Assembly: GCA_904384205.1 (NCBI GenBank)
Contig: CAJFJY010000005.1
Location: forward strand, 1 to 39,131
Source of the DNA: an uncultured Clostridia bacterium
GTDB lineage: Bacteria; Bacillota; Clostridia; TANB77; CAG-508
DNA length: 39,131 bases
Direction of reading: 5' to 3'
A model generated the notes under the pieces. The model had not been told where the DNA came from. It was given only the letters and a program-made list of their open reading frames with translations, and searched no databases. Position 1 is the stretch's first letter; each line of letters opens with the position of its first letter. Shown one piece after another: positions 1 to 7,359 of this stretch. A program made the translations under genes and the position numbers.

Positions 1-130
1 TTATATTCTTTTCTCCAAGATTTTTATAATTACAGATAAATTTATAACATTCATCAAAATATCTTTTTGTTTCTTCTTCTCTAATTCTATCAAAAAATGT
101 TTGGTCAGATGTAAATATCATTTGGCACAT
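1..130 (-). CDS. Unidentified gene fragment running off the left edge
   Basis: On the - strand an open frame runs from a stop at 176-178 to the window edge with no further stop. The first ATG is at 128-130 and another is at 119-121. The peptide reads like real protein (MCQMIFTSDQTFFDRI followed by a charged stretch with ETKRYFDECYKF), but I do not recognise a family. Coding-like residues continue upstream of that ATG (LQGHLRSNSII). Upstream homopolymers, a T9 run at 168-176 and a T7 run near 192-198 on the + strand, break a frame that would otherwise carry more plausible protein. The fragment may therefore be the remnant of a longer, frameshifted gene. It could also be chance. No Shine-Dalgarno site is convincing. 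Confidence 0.3.
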   Translation of the reverse strand, partial: MCQMIFTSDQTFFDRIREEETKRYFDECYKFICNYKNLGEKNI

Positions 131-177
131 AATTATACTATTACTTCTAAGATGTCCTTGTAAATTATTTTTTTTTC

Positions 178-330
178 ATATATTTATCAAATTTTTTTGT
201 GTATGTTAGTTCGTTTTTCTTAATATAATAATTCAAATGTGTTCTTGTAGGAGAAATTCGTTTCGACCTTAACAATTAGGTCAAAGAATAGTCACTCTCA
301 ACGAGATTTATAGAGAGTGGCTTATCATTT
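178..330 (+). other. Spacer with two hairpins, possible small RNA or terminator
   Basis: No convincing gene lies here. A TATAAT-like box occurs near 221-229. After it come two inverted repeats: GACCT/AGGTC at about 265-282, and GTCACTCTC (291-299) with GAGAGTGGC (313-321), a 9-pair stem with one G-T pair and a 13-nt loop. A T-rich stretch follows at about 327-335 but is not directly abutting. This could be a short terminated transcript, a terminator for something upstream, or a cis element of the rubrerythrin gene. I could not match it to a named RNA family. Confidence 0.35.
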
Positions 331-358
331 TTATTTAATAAATTCTAAAAAAAGTTCC

Positions 359-387
359 TTGACAAAACTCAAAATTTAGAATAAGAT
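359..387 (+). promoter_or_regulatory. Sigma-A type promoter of the rubrerythrin gene
   Basis: TTGACA at 359-364 is separated by exactly 17 bases from TAAGAT at 382-387. This places transcription start near 394, about 38 nt before the rubrerythrin ATG. No clear PerR-like operator was recognised. Confidence 0.75.
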
Positions 388-431
388 ATACACGAAATAA
401 AAAAGAAATAAAAAATTAGGAGGTAATAAAA

Positions 432-977
432 ATGGAAAAAGAATTAAAAGGAACAAAAACAGAGAAAAACTTAATGGAAGCATTTGCAGGAGAATCACAA
501 GCAAGAAATAAATATACATATTTTGCATCAAAAGCAAAAAAAGAAGGATATGAGCAAATAGCTGCAATATTCGAAGAAACAGCACAAAACGAAAAAGAAC
601 ATGCAAAAATGTGGTTCAAATTATTACAAGGAGGAGATATCAAATCAACAGTAGAAAACTTAAAAATGGCAGCAGAAGGAGAAAATTACGAATGGACAGA
701 CATGTATGATAGAATGGCAAAAGAAGCTAAAGAAGAAGGATTTGACCATATTGCATTTTTATTCGAAGGTGTTGCAAAAATAGAAAAAGAACATGAAGCA
801 AGATACAAAAAATTAATAGAAAACATGGAAAATGGACTTGTATTTAGCCGTGATGGAGATAGAATTTGGAAATGTAGAAACTGTGGACATATAGTAATAG
901 GAAAATCAGCACCAGAAATTTGTCCAGTATGTAGCCATCCAAAAGCATATTTTGAAATAAAAGCAGAAAACTATTAA
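432..977 (+). CDS. Rubrerythrin
   Basis: Cytoplasmic non-haem iron protein that reduces hydrogen peroxide in anaerobes. The 181-aa product has the family's normal two-domain layout. The N-terminal ferritin-like four-helix domain carries diiron ligands in GES (Glu21), in NEKEH (Glu54, His57) and in a second IEKEHE segment near residue 118. The C-terminal rubredoxin-like domain has Cys148, Cys151, Cys164 and Cys167 (CRNCG and CPVC). The ATG follows a strong AGGAGG at 418-423. The gene is monocistronic, with its own promoter (359-387) and terminator (1004-1041). The family is well established, and the assignment is very secure. Confidence 0.96.
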   Translation: MEKELKGTKTEKNLMEAFAGESQARNKYTYFASKAKKEGYEQIAAIFEETAQNEKEHAKMWFKLLQGGDIKSTVENLKMAAEGENYEWTDMYDRMAKEAKEEGFDHIAFLFEGVAKIEKEHEARYKKLIENMENGLVFSRDGDRIWKCRNCGHIVIGKSAPEICPVCSHPKAYFEIKAENY

Positions 978-1003
978 TATCAAGTGAAAAATTATATAAT
1001 AAA

Positions 1004-1041
1004 ACTCCCAATAAACTAATTAATTGGGAGTCTTTTATTTT
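1004..1041 (+). terminator. Rho-independent terminator after rubrerythrin
   Basis: ACTCCCAAT (1004-1012) pairs perfectly with ATTGGGAGT (1023-1031) across a 10-nt loop and is followed by a T-rich tail. Confidence 0.85.
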
Positions 1042-1052
1042 ATTAAAAAGTA

Positions 1053-1061
1053 TGATATAAT
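1053..1061 (+). promoter_or_regulatory. Extended -10 promoter of rsmE
   Basis: TGATATAAT at 1053-1061 is a consensus extended -10 element (TG-N-TATAAT). The -35 region at about 1033-1038 is only T-rich. It lies about 25 bases upstream of the rsmE start, downstream of the rubrerythrin terminator. Confidence 0.55.
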
Positions 1062-1087
1062 AAATATGTTTAAATAAAGGAGGGACT

Positions 1088-1840
1088 ATGCCTAAGTTTT
1101 TTGTAACGCAAGAACAGATAAAAGAAAATAAAATATATATAAAAGGACAAGATGTAAATCATATAAAAAAAGTATTGAGAGCAGAAATAGGAGATAGCGT
1201 AGAAATATGTGACAAAACAAATCAAAAAAATTATGATTGCAAAATAGAAGAGCTAAATGAAGAAAATATAAAATGCATAATAAATAAGGAACTAAATACA
1301 AAAACAGAATCCAATATAAAAGTAACAATATTTCAAGGATTACCAAAAGCTGACAAAATGGAATTAGTAATTCAAAAATCTGTTGAACTAGGAGCGTTTG
1401 AAATAATACCTGTAAAAACAGGAAGATGTATAGTTAAATTAGATAAGAAAAGTGAAATGAATAAAATAAATAGGTGGAATAAAATTTCAGAAGTAGCAGC
1501 AAAACAATGTGGTAGAGATTTTGTACCAAAAGTTAAGGAATTAGCAAATGTAAATGATATTTGCAATTCATGCCAAAATTATGATACAGTATTGGTAGCA
1601 TATGAAAAAGAAGAAAAGAATACTTTAAAAAATGAACTTTCAAAATTAAAAGAAAGAAATAATGAAAAAATAAAAATTGGAGTATTAATAGGACCAGAAG
1701 GTGGTTTAGATATAAAGGAAGTAGAGTTGCTCACGAAAGCTGGAGCTAAAATTATTACATTAGGAAAAAGAATACTTAGAACAGAAACAGTAGCATTGAA
1801 TGTGTTGAGTAATATAATGTATGAATTAGAAGAAACTTGA
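1088..1840 (+). CDS. rsmE: 16S rRNA m3U1498 methyltransferase RsmE
   Basis: SAM-dependent SPOUT-class enzyme that methylates U1498 of 16S rRNA at N3. The 250-aa product has the usual length. An N-terminal PUA-like RNA-binding part precedes the knotted methyltransferase domain. That domain shows FQGLPKADKMELVIQKSVELG (here broken as FQGLPKADK and VIQKSVELG), then GPEGG at about residue 206, then LGKRILRTETVALNVLS near the C-terminus, which is the trefoil-knot SAM-binding signature. The ATG follows GGAGGG. Prmt-like prmA, a frequent upstream partner, is absent; rubrerythrin lies upstream instead. The next gene starts 22 bases downstream and is probably co-transcribed. Confidence 0.93.
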   Translation: MPKFFVTQEQIKENKIYIKGQDVNHIKKVLRAEIGDSVEICDKTNQKNYDCKIEELNEENIKCIINKELNTKTESNIKVTIFQGLPKADKMELVIQKSVELGAFEIIPVKTGRCIVKLDKKSEMNKINRWNKISEVAAKQCGRDFVPKVKELANVNDICNSCQNYDTVLVAYEKEEKNTLKNELSKLKERNNEKIKIGVLIGPEGGLDIKEVELLTKAGAKIITLGKRILRTETVALNVLSNIMYELEET

Positions 1841-1862
1841 TAAAAGATAGAAAGGAATTTTG

Positions 1863-2801
1863 ATGGAAAAAGATAATAAGAAGAATATTAAACTAAAAGA
1901 AGAAAAAAATAAAAAGAAAATTCAATCAGAAAAAGAAAATGAAATGAAGAATAAAATAAATAAAGAGATTTTTTCTAATATTATAATTGCAATCATTTTA
2001 TTAGCATATTTCTTTATAATACCAATTATATATAATAGATTTTTACAAAATAAAATATTTGAATATCTAGAAATACCTGCAATAATATTTTTTGTAGTAG
2101 GGTTATTCTTTCTTGAAAGATCATATAAAAAAGATAGCGGAAAAATATTTTTAAGAGGAATAGAATTTGTGATTATCTCTGGGCATACACTATCAATCCA
2201 ATATATAGTTACTAAATATAATTTTGATTTTCAATTATATCTAACAGTATCATCATATGTTTTTGCAATATATTATGTTTTAAAATCAATAATAATATAT
2301 ACAAAAATGAGGAAAGAATATTTAAGAAGTCTAAGTGATATATCAGATATAGTAAAAGAAGATAAACCACTAAAAAAAGAGGCAAGCAAAAAGAAAGAGA
2401 AAAAAGCAAAAGAGAATAGTGAAAACGAAGAAATAATAAAAGATATAATAGAAATTGAAGAAAATATAAATGAAAATATAGAAGTTAAAGAAAAAGCAAA
2501 AAATGTAACAACAGAAACAACAACTAAAAAGAAAACAAATACAATCAATAGCAAAAAACAAACAGCGGAGAAAACAAATACAATCAATAGCAAAAAACAA
2601 ACAGCGAAGAAAACAAATACAACAAATGTTAAAAAACAAACAACGAAGAAATCAACTGCAAAAAAAGAAGAAGATAAAGAAATAAAAACTGAAGAAAAGA
2701 AAAAACCAACAAGAAAAAGCACAACTACAACAACTTCAAAAAAATCAACAAATACAGGAACAAAAAAAGCTACCACTTCAAATAAGAAAGGCGTGCGTTA
2801 G
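1863..2801 (+). CDS. Four-helix membrane protein with Lys/Thr-rich repeat tail
   Basis: I do not recognise a named family. After a highly charged N-terminal ~35 residues come about four hydrophobic segments (roughly residues 38-60, 68-88, 100-120 and 127-148). The second half, from about residue 165, is a low-complexity tail of Lys, Thr, Asn and Glu containing three 13-residue tandem repeats (TNTINSKKQTAEK type). A TTG at 1860 is in frame, but AAAGGA at 1851-1856 is spaced better for the ATG at 1863, which I chose. The tail could bind nucleic acid or anionic wall polymer; that is inference. The C-terminus ends abruptly in GVR inside a GC-richer palindromic patch (2790-2845). Lys-rich codons resume in another frame after that patch, so the tail may have been cut short by an insertion. 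Confidence 0.7.
   Translation: MEKDNKKNIKLKEEKNKKKIQSEKENEMKNKINKEIFSNIIIAIILLAYFFIIPIIYNRFLQNKIFEYLEIPAIIFFVVGLFFLERSYKKDSGKIFLRGIEFVIISGHTLSIQYIVTKYNFDFQLYLTVSSYVFAIYYVLKSIIIYTKMRKEYLRSLSDISDIVKEDKPLKKEASKKKEKKAKENSENEEIIKDIIEIEENINENIEVKEKAKNVTTETTTKKKTNTINSKKQTAEKTNTINSKKQTAKKTNTTNVKKQTTKKSTAKKEEDKEIKTEEKKKPTRKSTTTTTSKKSTNTGTKKATTSNKKGVR
2532..2648 (+). repeat. Three 39-bp tandem repeats coding 13-aa units
   Basis: Units at 2532-2570, 2571-2609 and 2610-2648 each start AAAACAAATACAA. Units 1 and 2 differ at one base; unit 3 is more diverged. All are in frame, so copy-number change would lengthen or shorten the Lys/Thr-rich tail without a frameshift. Confidence 0.9.
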
Positions 2802-2845
2802 CGAGAACAAAGATTTCGACGCACAGATGTGGTGACTGCTTAGCA
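2790..2845 (+). repeat. Short GC-richer palindromic element at the end of the Lys-rich gene
   Basis: This stretch is far richer in G and C than its surroundings. It contains the inverted repeat GTGCGT (2793-2798) / ACGCAC (2819-2824) and GATGTGGTGACTGC. It supplies the last residues and stop of the upstream gene. Immediately after it, another frame again encodes Lys/Asn-rich residues (AIKRKNSNKTKKEV) up to the next gene. This suggests insertion into an originally longer tail. Partial similarity to the 5400-5490 repeats is noted. Confidence 0.45.
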
Positions 2846-2891
2846 ATAAAAAGAAAGAATAGTAATAAAACTAAAAAAGAGGTAAATAACA

Positions 2892-3767
2892 ATGATTAAA
2901 AGTATGACGGGATTTGGAAAAAACAATTTGGTAATAAATGATAGAAATTATCAAGTAGAAATAAGAAGTGTAAACCATCGATATTTAGACATAAATATAA
3001 AAATGCCAAGGCAATTAACATATTTAGAAGAAATAATAAAAAAAGCAATCTCAACAAAAATAAAAAGAGGAAAAATTGATGTTTCAATATCATTTGAAAA
3101 CAACAGTACAGAAGGCAGAAATGTAAAAATTAATACAGAAATTGCAAAAATGTATATTGAACAATTAAGAAAATTAGCAGAAGTAGAAAACATTTTAAGT
3201 GACATTCAAGTTACAGAAATAACAAAATTACCAGATGTTCTAAACATAAACATAGATCAAGATGATGATACTATAAAACAAGAATTATTAGAATCAGTAA
3301 GTATAGCAACAGATAATTTAATAGAAATGAAACAAGCAGAGGGTAATAAAATAGCAGAAGACTTAATAAGAAGAATCAACTATATAGAAGAAAAAATATT
3401 GAAAATATCTGAACTTTCTACTGGACTTATTGAAGAATATGTAGTAAAATTAGAGGAAAGAATAAAAGAAATACTTAAAACTGATATTATTGATAAATCA
3501 AGAATTGCACAAGAAGTAGTTATATATGCCGATAAAACATCAATAGAAGAAGAAATAACAAGATTAAAAAGTCACATAATACAGTTTAGGAATCTTTTAA
3601 AAGAGGAAGAGCCTGTTGGAAAGAAAATAGACTTTTTAATACAAGAAATGAATAGAGAAACAAATACAATAGGTTCTAAGGCAAACAATTTGGATATAGT
3701 AAATGGCGTAATAGATATAAAAACAGAATTAGAAAACATAAGAGAACAAATACAAAATATTGAATAG
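2892..3767 (+). CDS. YicC/YloC family endoribonuclease
   Basis: YicC-family protein, a conserved bacterial endoribonuclease linked to RNA turnover and stress. The 291-aa length is typical. The N-terminus carries the hallmark IKSMTGFGK and [11 protein letters not shown], and the C-terminal DUF1732 part carries [23 protein letters not shown] and NTIGSKAN, the conserved block of the family. The ATG follows AGAGG at the usual spacing. It opens the yicC-remA-rpoZ-gmk block, an arrangement close to that of many Firmicutes, and remA starts 14 bases after its stop. Confidence 0.92.
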   Translation: MIKSMTGFGKNNLVINDRNYQVEIRSVNHRYLDINIKMPRQLTYLEEIIKKAISTKIKRGKIDVSISFENNSTEGRNVKINTEIAKMYIEQLRKLAEVENILSDIQVTEITKLPDVLNINIDQDDDTIKQELLESVSIATDNLIEMKQAEGNKIAEDLIRRINYIEEKILKISELSTGLIEEYVVKLEERIKEILKTDIIDKSRIAQEVVIYADKTSIEEEITRLKSHIIQFRNLLKEEEPVGKKIDFLIQEMNRETNTIGSKANNLDIVNGVIDIKTELENIREQIQNIE

Positions 3768-3781
3768 AAAGGATTGATGAT

Positions 3782-4066
3782 ATGCAATTAGTAAATATTG
3801 GATTTGGAAATATAGTTTCAGCTTCAAGAATTGTTGCTATCATAAGCCCTGAATCGGCGCCAATAAAAAGAATGGTTCAAGAAGCAAAGGATAATAAAAC
3901 AGCAGTAGATGCAACCTGTGGAAGAAGAACAAGAGCAGTCTTAATTATGGATTCAGGACATATAATATTATCAGCTGTACAACCAGAAACAGTAGCAGGA
4001 AGAGTAGATAAAGATATAAATGTTGTAACAAATGTACAAGATGAAGAAAAAGATAAGGAAAGCTAA
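3782..4066 (+). CDS. remA: RemA/DUF370 DNA-binding regulator
   Basis: Small DNA-binding protein of the RemA family. In Bacillus subtilis RemA activates extracellular matrix operons. The 94-aa product matches the family length and contains [28 protein letters not shown] and the conserved [13 protein letters not shown] followed by [14 protein letters not shown]. It sits in the classic position after yicC. The nearby capsule operon makes a similar matrix-control role attractive here, but no RemA site was identified, so this is inference. A 24-residue charged tail ends the protein. Confidence 0.92.
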   Translation: MQLVNIGFGNIVSASRIVAIISPESAPIKRMVQEAKDNKTAVDATCGRRTRAVLIMDSGHIILSAVQPETVAGRVDKDINVVTNVQDEEKDKES

Positions 4067-4154
4067 AAAGAACACTATAACAAATGAAAACTAACAATTA
4101 GGATAAAATATAAAAAATAAAAAGAAAAATTGATTTATAAGGAGTGATTTAATT

Positions 4155-4343
4155 ATGATGGTAAAACCAACAGTAGCAGAATTGTTACAAAAAGCAGAAA
4201 ATAGATATGCATTAGTTATTGCTACATCTAAAAGAGCAAGACAAATCGCAATGGGAGATGAACCTCTAATAGACAAAAGAGAAGCATCACCAGTAACAGA
4301 AGCGGCAGAAGAAATTGCAGAAGGTGTGGTTTGGATATGTTAG
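4155..4343 (+). CDS. rpoZ: RNA polymerase omega subunit
   Basis: Omega subunit, which stabilises assembly of RNA polymerase beta-prime. The product is 62 aa, short as is usual in Firmicutes. Recognisable features are the N-terminal KPTVAELLQKAENRYALVIATSKRARQ region (helical omega core; split here as NRYALVIATSKRARQI) and the C-terminal PVTEAAEEIAEG helix. AAGGAG at about 4139-4144 serves the ATG at 4155; a second ATG at 4158 is also possible. The gene overlaps gmk by 7 bases, suggesting translational coupling. The usual clostridial order places gmk before rpoZ; here it is reversed. Confidence 0.88.
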   Translation: MMVKPTVAELLQKAENRYALVIATSKRARQIAMGDEPLIDKREASPVTEAAEEIAEGVVWIC

Positions 4344-4912
4344 TAATATTATCAGGTGTATCAGGAGCAGGAAAAGATACAATAAAAAAAGAATTAATAA
4401 AAAGAATGGATAATGTTATCTCATTACCATCTTTTACATCAAGACAACCACGAGAAGACGAAGAAGAAGGAATTCAATATCATTTTATAACAAGAGAGGA
4501 ATTTTTGGAAAAGGTTCATAATAATGAATTTTATGAATATGATTTACATCATAACAATTACTATGGAACTTCAAGAAAATTAATGAATGAAAAAATACAA
4601 AGTGGGAAAATAATAGTAAAGGATATTGAGGTTAATGGAACAGAAAATTTAATAAAATTATTGAAAAATGAAGTAAAAGTTGTCCCAATATTTTTACGAG
4701 TAGAAAGAGAAGAACTAAAAAGAAGGTTAATTAGTAGAGGAGACTTACTAACTGACGAAGAAATAGAACTTCGATTAGGCAGATTAGATTATGAAGAATC
4801 AAAAATGAATTTATATGATTATGTGATTAAAAATGACGATTTAGAAAAAACAGTTCAAATTATAATGACAATTATAGAAAACGAAAAAAGATTAGAACAT
4901 GCTAAAAAATAG
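4337..4912 (+). CDS. gmk: Guanylate kinase
   Basis: Phosphorylates GMP to GDP with ATP. The protein (191 aa from this start) shows the P-loop SGVSGAGKDT near the N-terminus. It has the GMP-binding signature in variant form (FTSRQPREDEEEGIQYHF, then FYEYDLHHNNYYGTSR), IVKDIEVNGTENL in place of the common D-x-Q-G segment, and a lid with RLISRG. A TTG at 4331 is in frame, but AAGGTG (4321-4326) is better spaced for the ATG at 4337. The start overlaps the rpoZ stop. The divergence from textbook Gmk in the IDxQG segment leaves a small chance of a related nucleotide or P-loop kinase. Confidence 0.85.
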   Translation: MLVILSGVSGAGKDTIKKELIKRMDNVISLPSFTSRQPREDEEEGIQYHFITREEFLEKVHNNEFYEYDLHHNNYYGTSRKLMNEKIQSGKIIVKDIEVNGTENLIKLLKNEVKVVPIFLRVEREELKRRLISRGDLLTDEEIELRLGRLDYEESKMNLYDYVIKNDDLEKTVQIIMTIIENEKRLEHAKK

Positions 4913-4918
4913 AATAAT

Positions 4919-4947
4919 TTGCACTTAATTTATATATATGATATAAT
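4919..4947 (+). promoter_or_regulatory. Promoter of the 111-aa membrane protein gene
   Basis: TTGCAC at 4919-4924, a 17-base spacer, then TATAAT at 4942-4947, about 38 bases before the next ATG. Confidence 0.65.
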
Positions 4948-4984
4948 CAAATATACATATGACAAACTTTAGAGGGGTGTAACA

Positions 4985-5320
4985 ATGTTAATAATATTAG
5001 CAATAATATACATATTAATATTTTTAATATTTGGCTTAGTACTTTTTTCTGTTATGCAAATAAGATTAGCAGGAATGAGAGTAAAGGATTTTTGGTCTTT
5101 TATAGAAGCAAACCAAATGCTAGATAAATTATATAGGTTTGCAATTCAATACAAAAATATGACGCCTCAAGAGCAAATTATATATTTATCAGAAGCAGAA
5201 AAAATATTTAAAGCATTTGACAAAGTTCCAACAGAATTATGGGACGAAGAATATGATAAATACAAAGAAGTACTAAAAAAATATAATGATATAAAAATGA
5301 TTAGATGGGCATCAAATTAA
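4985..5320 (+). CDS. Small single-pass membrane protein, unknown
   Basis: No family recognised. The 111-aa protein has one strongly hydrophobic N-terminal segment (about residues 2-27) followed by a soluble, charged, mostly helical part rich in Lys, Glu and Tyr. That part includes VKDFWSFIEANQMLDKLYRFA and a Trp near the C-terminus (split here as DFWSFIEANQ and YRFAIQY). The topology suggests a membrane-tethered cytoplasmic domain. It has its own promoter (4919-4947), RBS GAGGGG, and terminator (5321-5352), so it is a monocistronic gene rather than a relic. Function cannot be inferred from context. Confidence 0.7.
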   Translation: MLIILAIIYILIFLIFGLVLFSVMQIRLAGMRVKDFWSFIEANQMLDKLYRFAIQYKNMTPQEQIIYLSEAEKIFKAFDKVPTELWDEEYDKYKEVLKKYNDIKMIRWASN

Positions 5321-5352
5321 AGATTTTAGAAATAGTTCTAAAGTCTTTTTTT
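5321..5352 (+). terminator. Strong terminator directly after the 111-aa gene
   Basis: AGATTTTAGAA (5321-5331) pairs with TTCTAAAGTCT (5336-5346), 10 of 11 Watson-Crick plus one G-T, followed by seven T residues. It begins immediately after the stop codon. Confidence 0.88.
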
Positions 5353-5587
5353 ATTGTATAGGAAAAATCGACTTTTATATTGACCATATGTGGATTTTTC
5401 CGTATACAACAAGGTTAAGTTTCCTTGGGCTGTGCATATTTGCGAAGCAATTTGCGAAGCAAAATGCACATGTGGCGAAGCCACTTTTCTTATTGCATAG
5501 AAAATTTGTTATATAGCGAGGTTAAATTTCCTTAGAACGAGCTATTTAAGAAGTAAAATGTACATGTATCAAAGTCGTTTTTTTCTT
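5353..5587 (+). repeat. Degenerate tandem repeat with GCGAAGC mini-hairpins
   Basis: No gene lies in this stretch. It starts with a long imperfect hairpin, GTATAGGAAAAATC (5356-5369) against GATTTTTCCGTATAC (5393-5407). A unit containing AAGGTTAAGTTTCCTTGG, GAAGCAAAATGCACATGT and CACTTTTCTTATTG (about 5410-5495) is then repeated in diverged form at about 5516-5587 (GAGGTTAAATTTCCTTAG, GAAGTAAAATGTACATGT). Unit 1 carries GCGAAGC three times, at 5442-5448 and 5454-5460 and inside the perfect GTGGC-GAA-GCCAC hairpin at 5472-5484. GCGAAGC is known to form an exceptionally stable DNA mini-hairpin. The role here is unknown. Confidence 0.75.
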
Positions 5588-5593
5588 ATTTGG

Positions 5594-5622
5594 TTGACAA
5601 AATTGTAAATTTAATATTTAAT
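5594..5622 (+). promoter_or_regulatory. Promoter of the vanZ-like gene
   Basis: TTGACA at 5594-5599, a 17-base spacer, then TTTAAT at 5617-5622. Its predicted transcription start, near 5629, lies downstream of the ATG at 5625. This supports the ATG at 5661 as the true start. Confidence 0.7.
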
Positions 5623-5660
5623 ATATGAAGTTAAAAAGTCAATTTGTGAAAGGAAAAAAC

Positions 5661-6161
5661 ATGAATAAAAACATAGTAACAAGAGTCATTTTTCTAATTT
5701 TAATTATTATAAATTGTATAGTAATATTCATATTTTCAAGTCAAAATGGAGAAAAATCAAGTAATGTAAGCGGAAGCTTTGTAAAACAAATAATAGAAAT
5801 TTTACCAGGAACAGAAAATTTATCTAAAAGTGAAAAGGAACAATTAACAGAAAATTTGCAATTTGTTGTAAGAAAAGGAGCACATTTTTCTATATATGCA
5901 TTATTAGGAGTTTTTACAATGGGATTTATGAATACATTTAATATAAGTGCAAGGAGGAAAATATTATTTGCATTTATTTTTGGGTTGCTTTATGCAATTA
6001 CAGATGAAATACATCAATTATTTTCTAGTGGAAGAACAGCTAAAATAATGGATGTGGGAATAGACTCGTTAGGGGTGATATTTGGAATTTTGATAATTTC
6101 ACTAATTATATATTTAATTAATAGGAAAAACAGTAAACCGAAAAGAATTATTACAAATTAA
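5661..6161 (+). CDS. VanZ-like membrane protein
   Basis: Integral membrane protein of the VanZ-like family. The founding VanZ confers low-level teicoplanin resistance; the biochemical activity of most members is unknown. The 166-aa product has an N-terminal membrane segment, an extracytoplasmic stretch beginning SSQNGEKSS, then RKGAHFSIYALLG, a middle helix, and the family block DEIHQLFSSGRTAKIMDVGID before the last helix. An in-frame ATG at 5625 was rejected because it lies ahead of the predicted transcript start. AAAGGA at 5649-5654 fits the ATG at 5661. It sits just upstream of the LCP and capsule genes, which is consistent with an envelope role. Confidence 0.85.
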   Translation: MNKNIVTRVIFLILIIINCIVIFIFSSQNGEKSSNVSGSFVKQIIEILPGTENLSKSEKEQLTENLQFVVRKGAHFSIYALLGVFTMGFMNTFNISARRKILFAFIFGLLYAITDEIHQLFSSGRTAKIMDVGIDSLGVIFGILIISLIIYLINRKNSKPKRIITN

Positions 6162-6180
6162 TAACATTTTTGTCAAATTA

Positions 6181-6209
6181 TAGACATTTCCATTGGAGTA
6201 TGATATAAT
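6181..6209 (+). promoter_or_regulatory. Promoter of the LCP gene
   Basis: TAGACA at 6181-6186, a 17-base spacer and TATAAT at 6204-6209, about 28 bases upstream of the LCP start codon. Confidence 0.65.
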
Positions 6210-6236
6210 TTACAAAGTCGAAAAGAGGTAGATTTT

Positions 6237-7322
6237 ATGAGTAAAGGAAGAAGAATGCAAGAAAGTCCAAGAAGACAAGTGAGAAATGATAGACCAAAAA
6301 AAAGAACAGGCTTAAAAGTTTTTGGAATAATAGTACTTATATTAGTAATCCTATTAATTGCAATAATAGGAGGAACATATTTTTATGTGCATGATAAATT
6401 AAGCAAAATACAACATGTTGATATTGATGTGAGCCAATTAGATATATCAGATGAAGTAGAAGAGAACTTAAGTGGTTATAGAAATATAGCTTTATTTGGA
6501 ATAGATAGCAGATCTATAGATGATTATGGAACAGGTAATAGAAGTGACTGTATAATAATTGCAAGTATAAATGAAAAAACAAAAGAAGTAAAATTAATGT
6601 CAGTATATAGAGATACATATGTACAAATAGAAGGACATGGATTAGATAAAATAACTCATGCATATTCTTATGGAGAAGCGCCACTTGCTATTAGTACACT
6701 AAATACGAACTTAGACTTAAATATTAAAGAATTCGTTACAGTAAACTTTGATGCAGTAGCAGAAGCAATAAATGAATTAGGTGGAGTTACAATTACAGTA
6801 ACTCAAGATGAATTACAATATATTAATGCATATGTAAGAGGAACATCAAATAATACTGGAATACAAAGTGAAGAAGTAACTAAATCTGGAACTCAAACGT
6901 TAAATGGAATTCAAGCAGTAGCATATGCTAGAATTCGTTATACATCAGGAGGAGATTATAAAAGAGCAGAAAGAATGAGAACAGTAGTAGAAGCAATGTT
7001 TAACAAATTAAAAACAAAAAGCTTAGGAGAAATAAATGCTTTTGCAGATAGCATTTTACCTAAAATTTATACTAATATAACTGCAAATGACATAATAGCA
7101 ATGGTACCAGATTTATTAAACTATAAAATAACAGAAAGTATAGGATGGCCTTATGAGACAAAAGGAATAACACTAGATAGATGGTATGGTGTACCTGTTA
7201 CTCTAGAAAGTAATGTTACAAAATTACATCAAGAATTATTTGGAGAAGCAGATTACGTTCCAACTCAAACAGTACAAGATATAAGTGATAAAATAGTAAA
7301 TAAAACAGGATACAGTAACTAA
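6237..7322 (+). CDS. LytR-CpsA-Psr (LCP) family wall-polymer ligase
   Basis: Membrane-anchored phosphotransferase that moves undecaprenyl-linked glycopolymers onto peptidoglycan. The 361-aa protein has a basic cytoplasmic head (residues 1-25), one transmembrane helix (about 26-51) and the extracellular LCP domain (about 80-265). LCP motifs are visible: IALFGIDSR, NRSDCIIIASIN, MSVYRDTYVQIEGHG, KITHAYSYG, ELGGVTITV and YARIRYTSGGDYKRAERMR. The Arg and Asp residues of the phosphate pocket fall in these segments. It has its own promoter and lies directly before the capsule operon, so it is the natural ligase for that polymer, by inference. Length and start (AGAGGT upstream) are normal. Confidence 0.93.
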   Translation: MSKGRRMQESPRRQVRNDRPKKRTGLKVFGIIVLILVILLIAIIGGTYFYVHDKLSKIQHVDIDVSQLDISDEVEENLSGYRNIALFGIDSRSIDDYGTGNRSDCIIIASINEKTKEVKLMSVYRDTYVQIEGHGLDKITHAYSYGEAPLAISTLNTNLDLNIKEFVTVNFDAVAEAINELGGVTITVTQDELQYINAYVRGTSNNTGIQSEEVTKSGTQTLNGIQAVAYARIRYTSGGDYKRAERMRTVVEAMFNKLKTKSLGEINAFADSILPKIYTNITANDIIAMVPDLLNYKITESIGWPYETKGITLDRWYGVPVTLESNVTKLHQELFGEADYVPTQTVQDISDKIVNKTGYSN

Positions 7323-7359
7323 AACAAAGAAGATGACATAAAAAGTCATGCTAAAAATA

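Noticed and set aside
2532-2648. Tandem repeats as a possible CRISPR array
   Set aside because: The units are directly adjacent, without spacers, and in frame with the protein.
2273-2776. - strand open frame of 167 codons, almost all Phe, Val, Ser and Leu
   Set aside because: It is the mirror of the Lys/Thr/Glu-rich tail on the + strand, produced by low complexity.
5353-5593. tRNA or rRNA gene in the GC-richer gap
   Set aside because: No cloverleaf or T-loop signature; the G/C content comes from GCGAAGC repeats.
5625-5660. Upstream ATG as the start of the VanZ-like protein
   Set aside because: It lies before the transcription start predicted from the promoter at 5594-5622, and the better RBS serves 5661.
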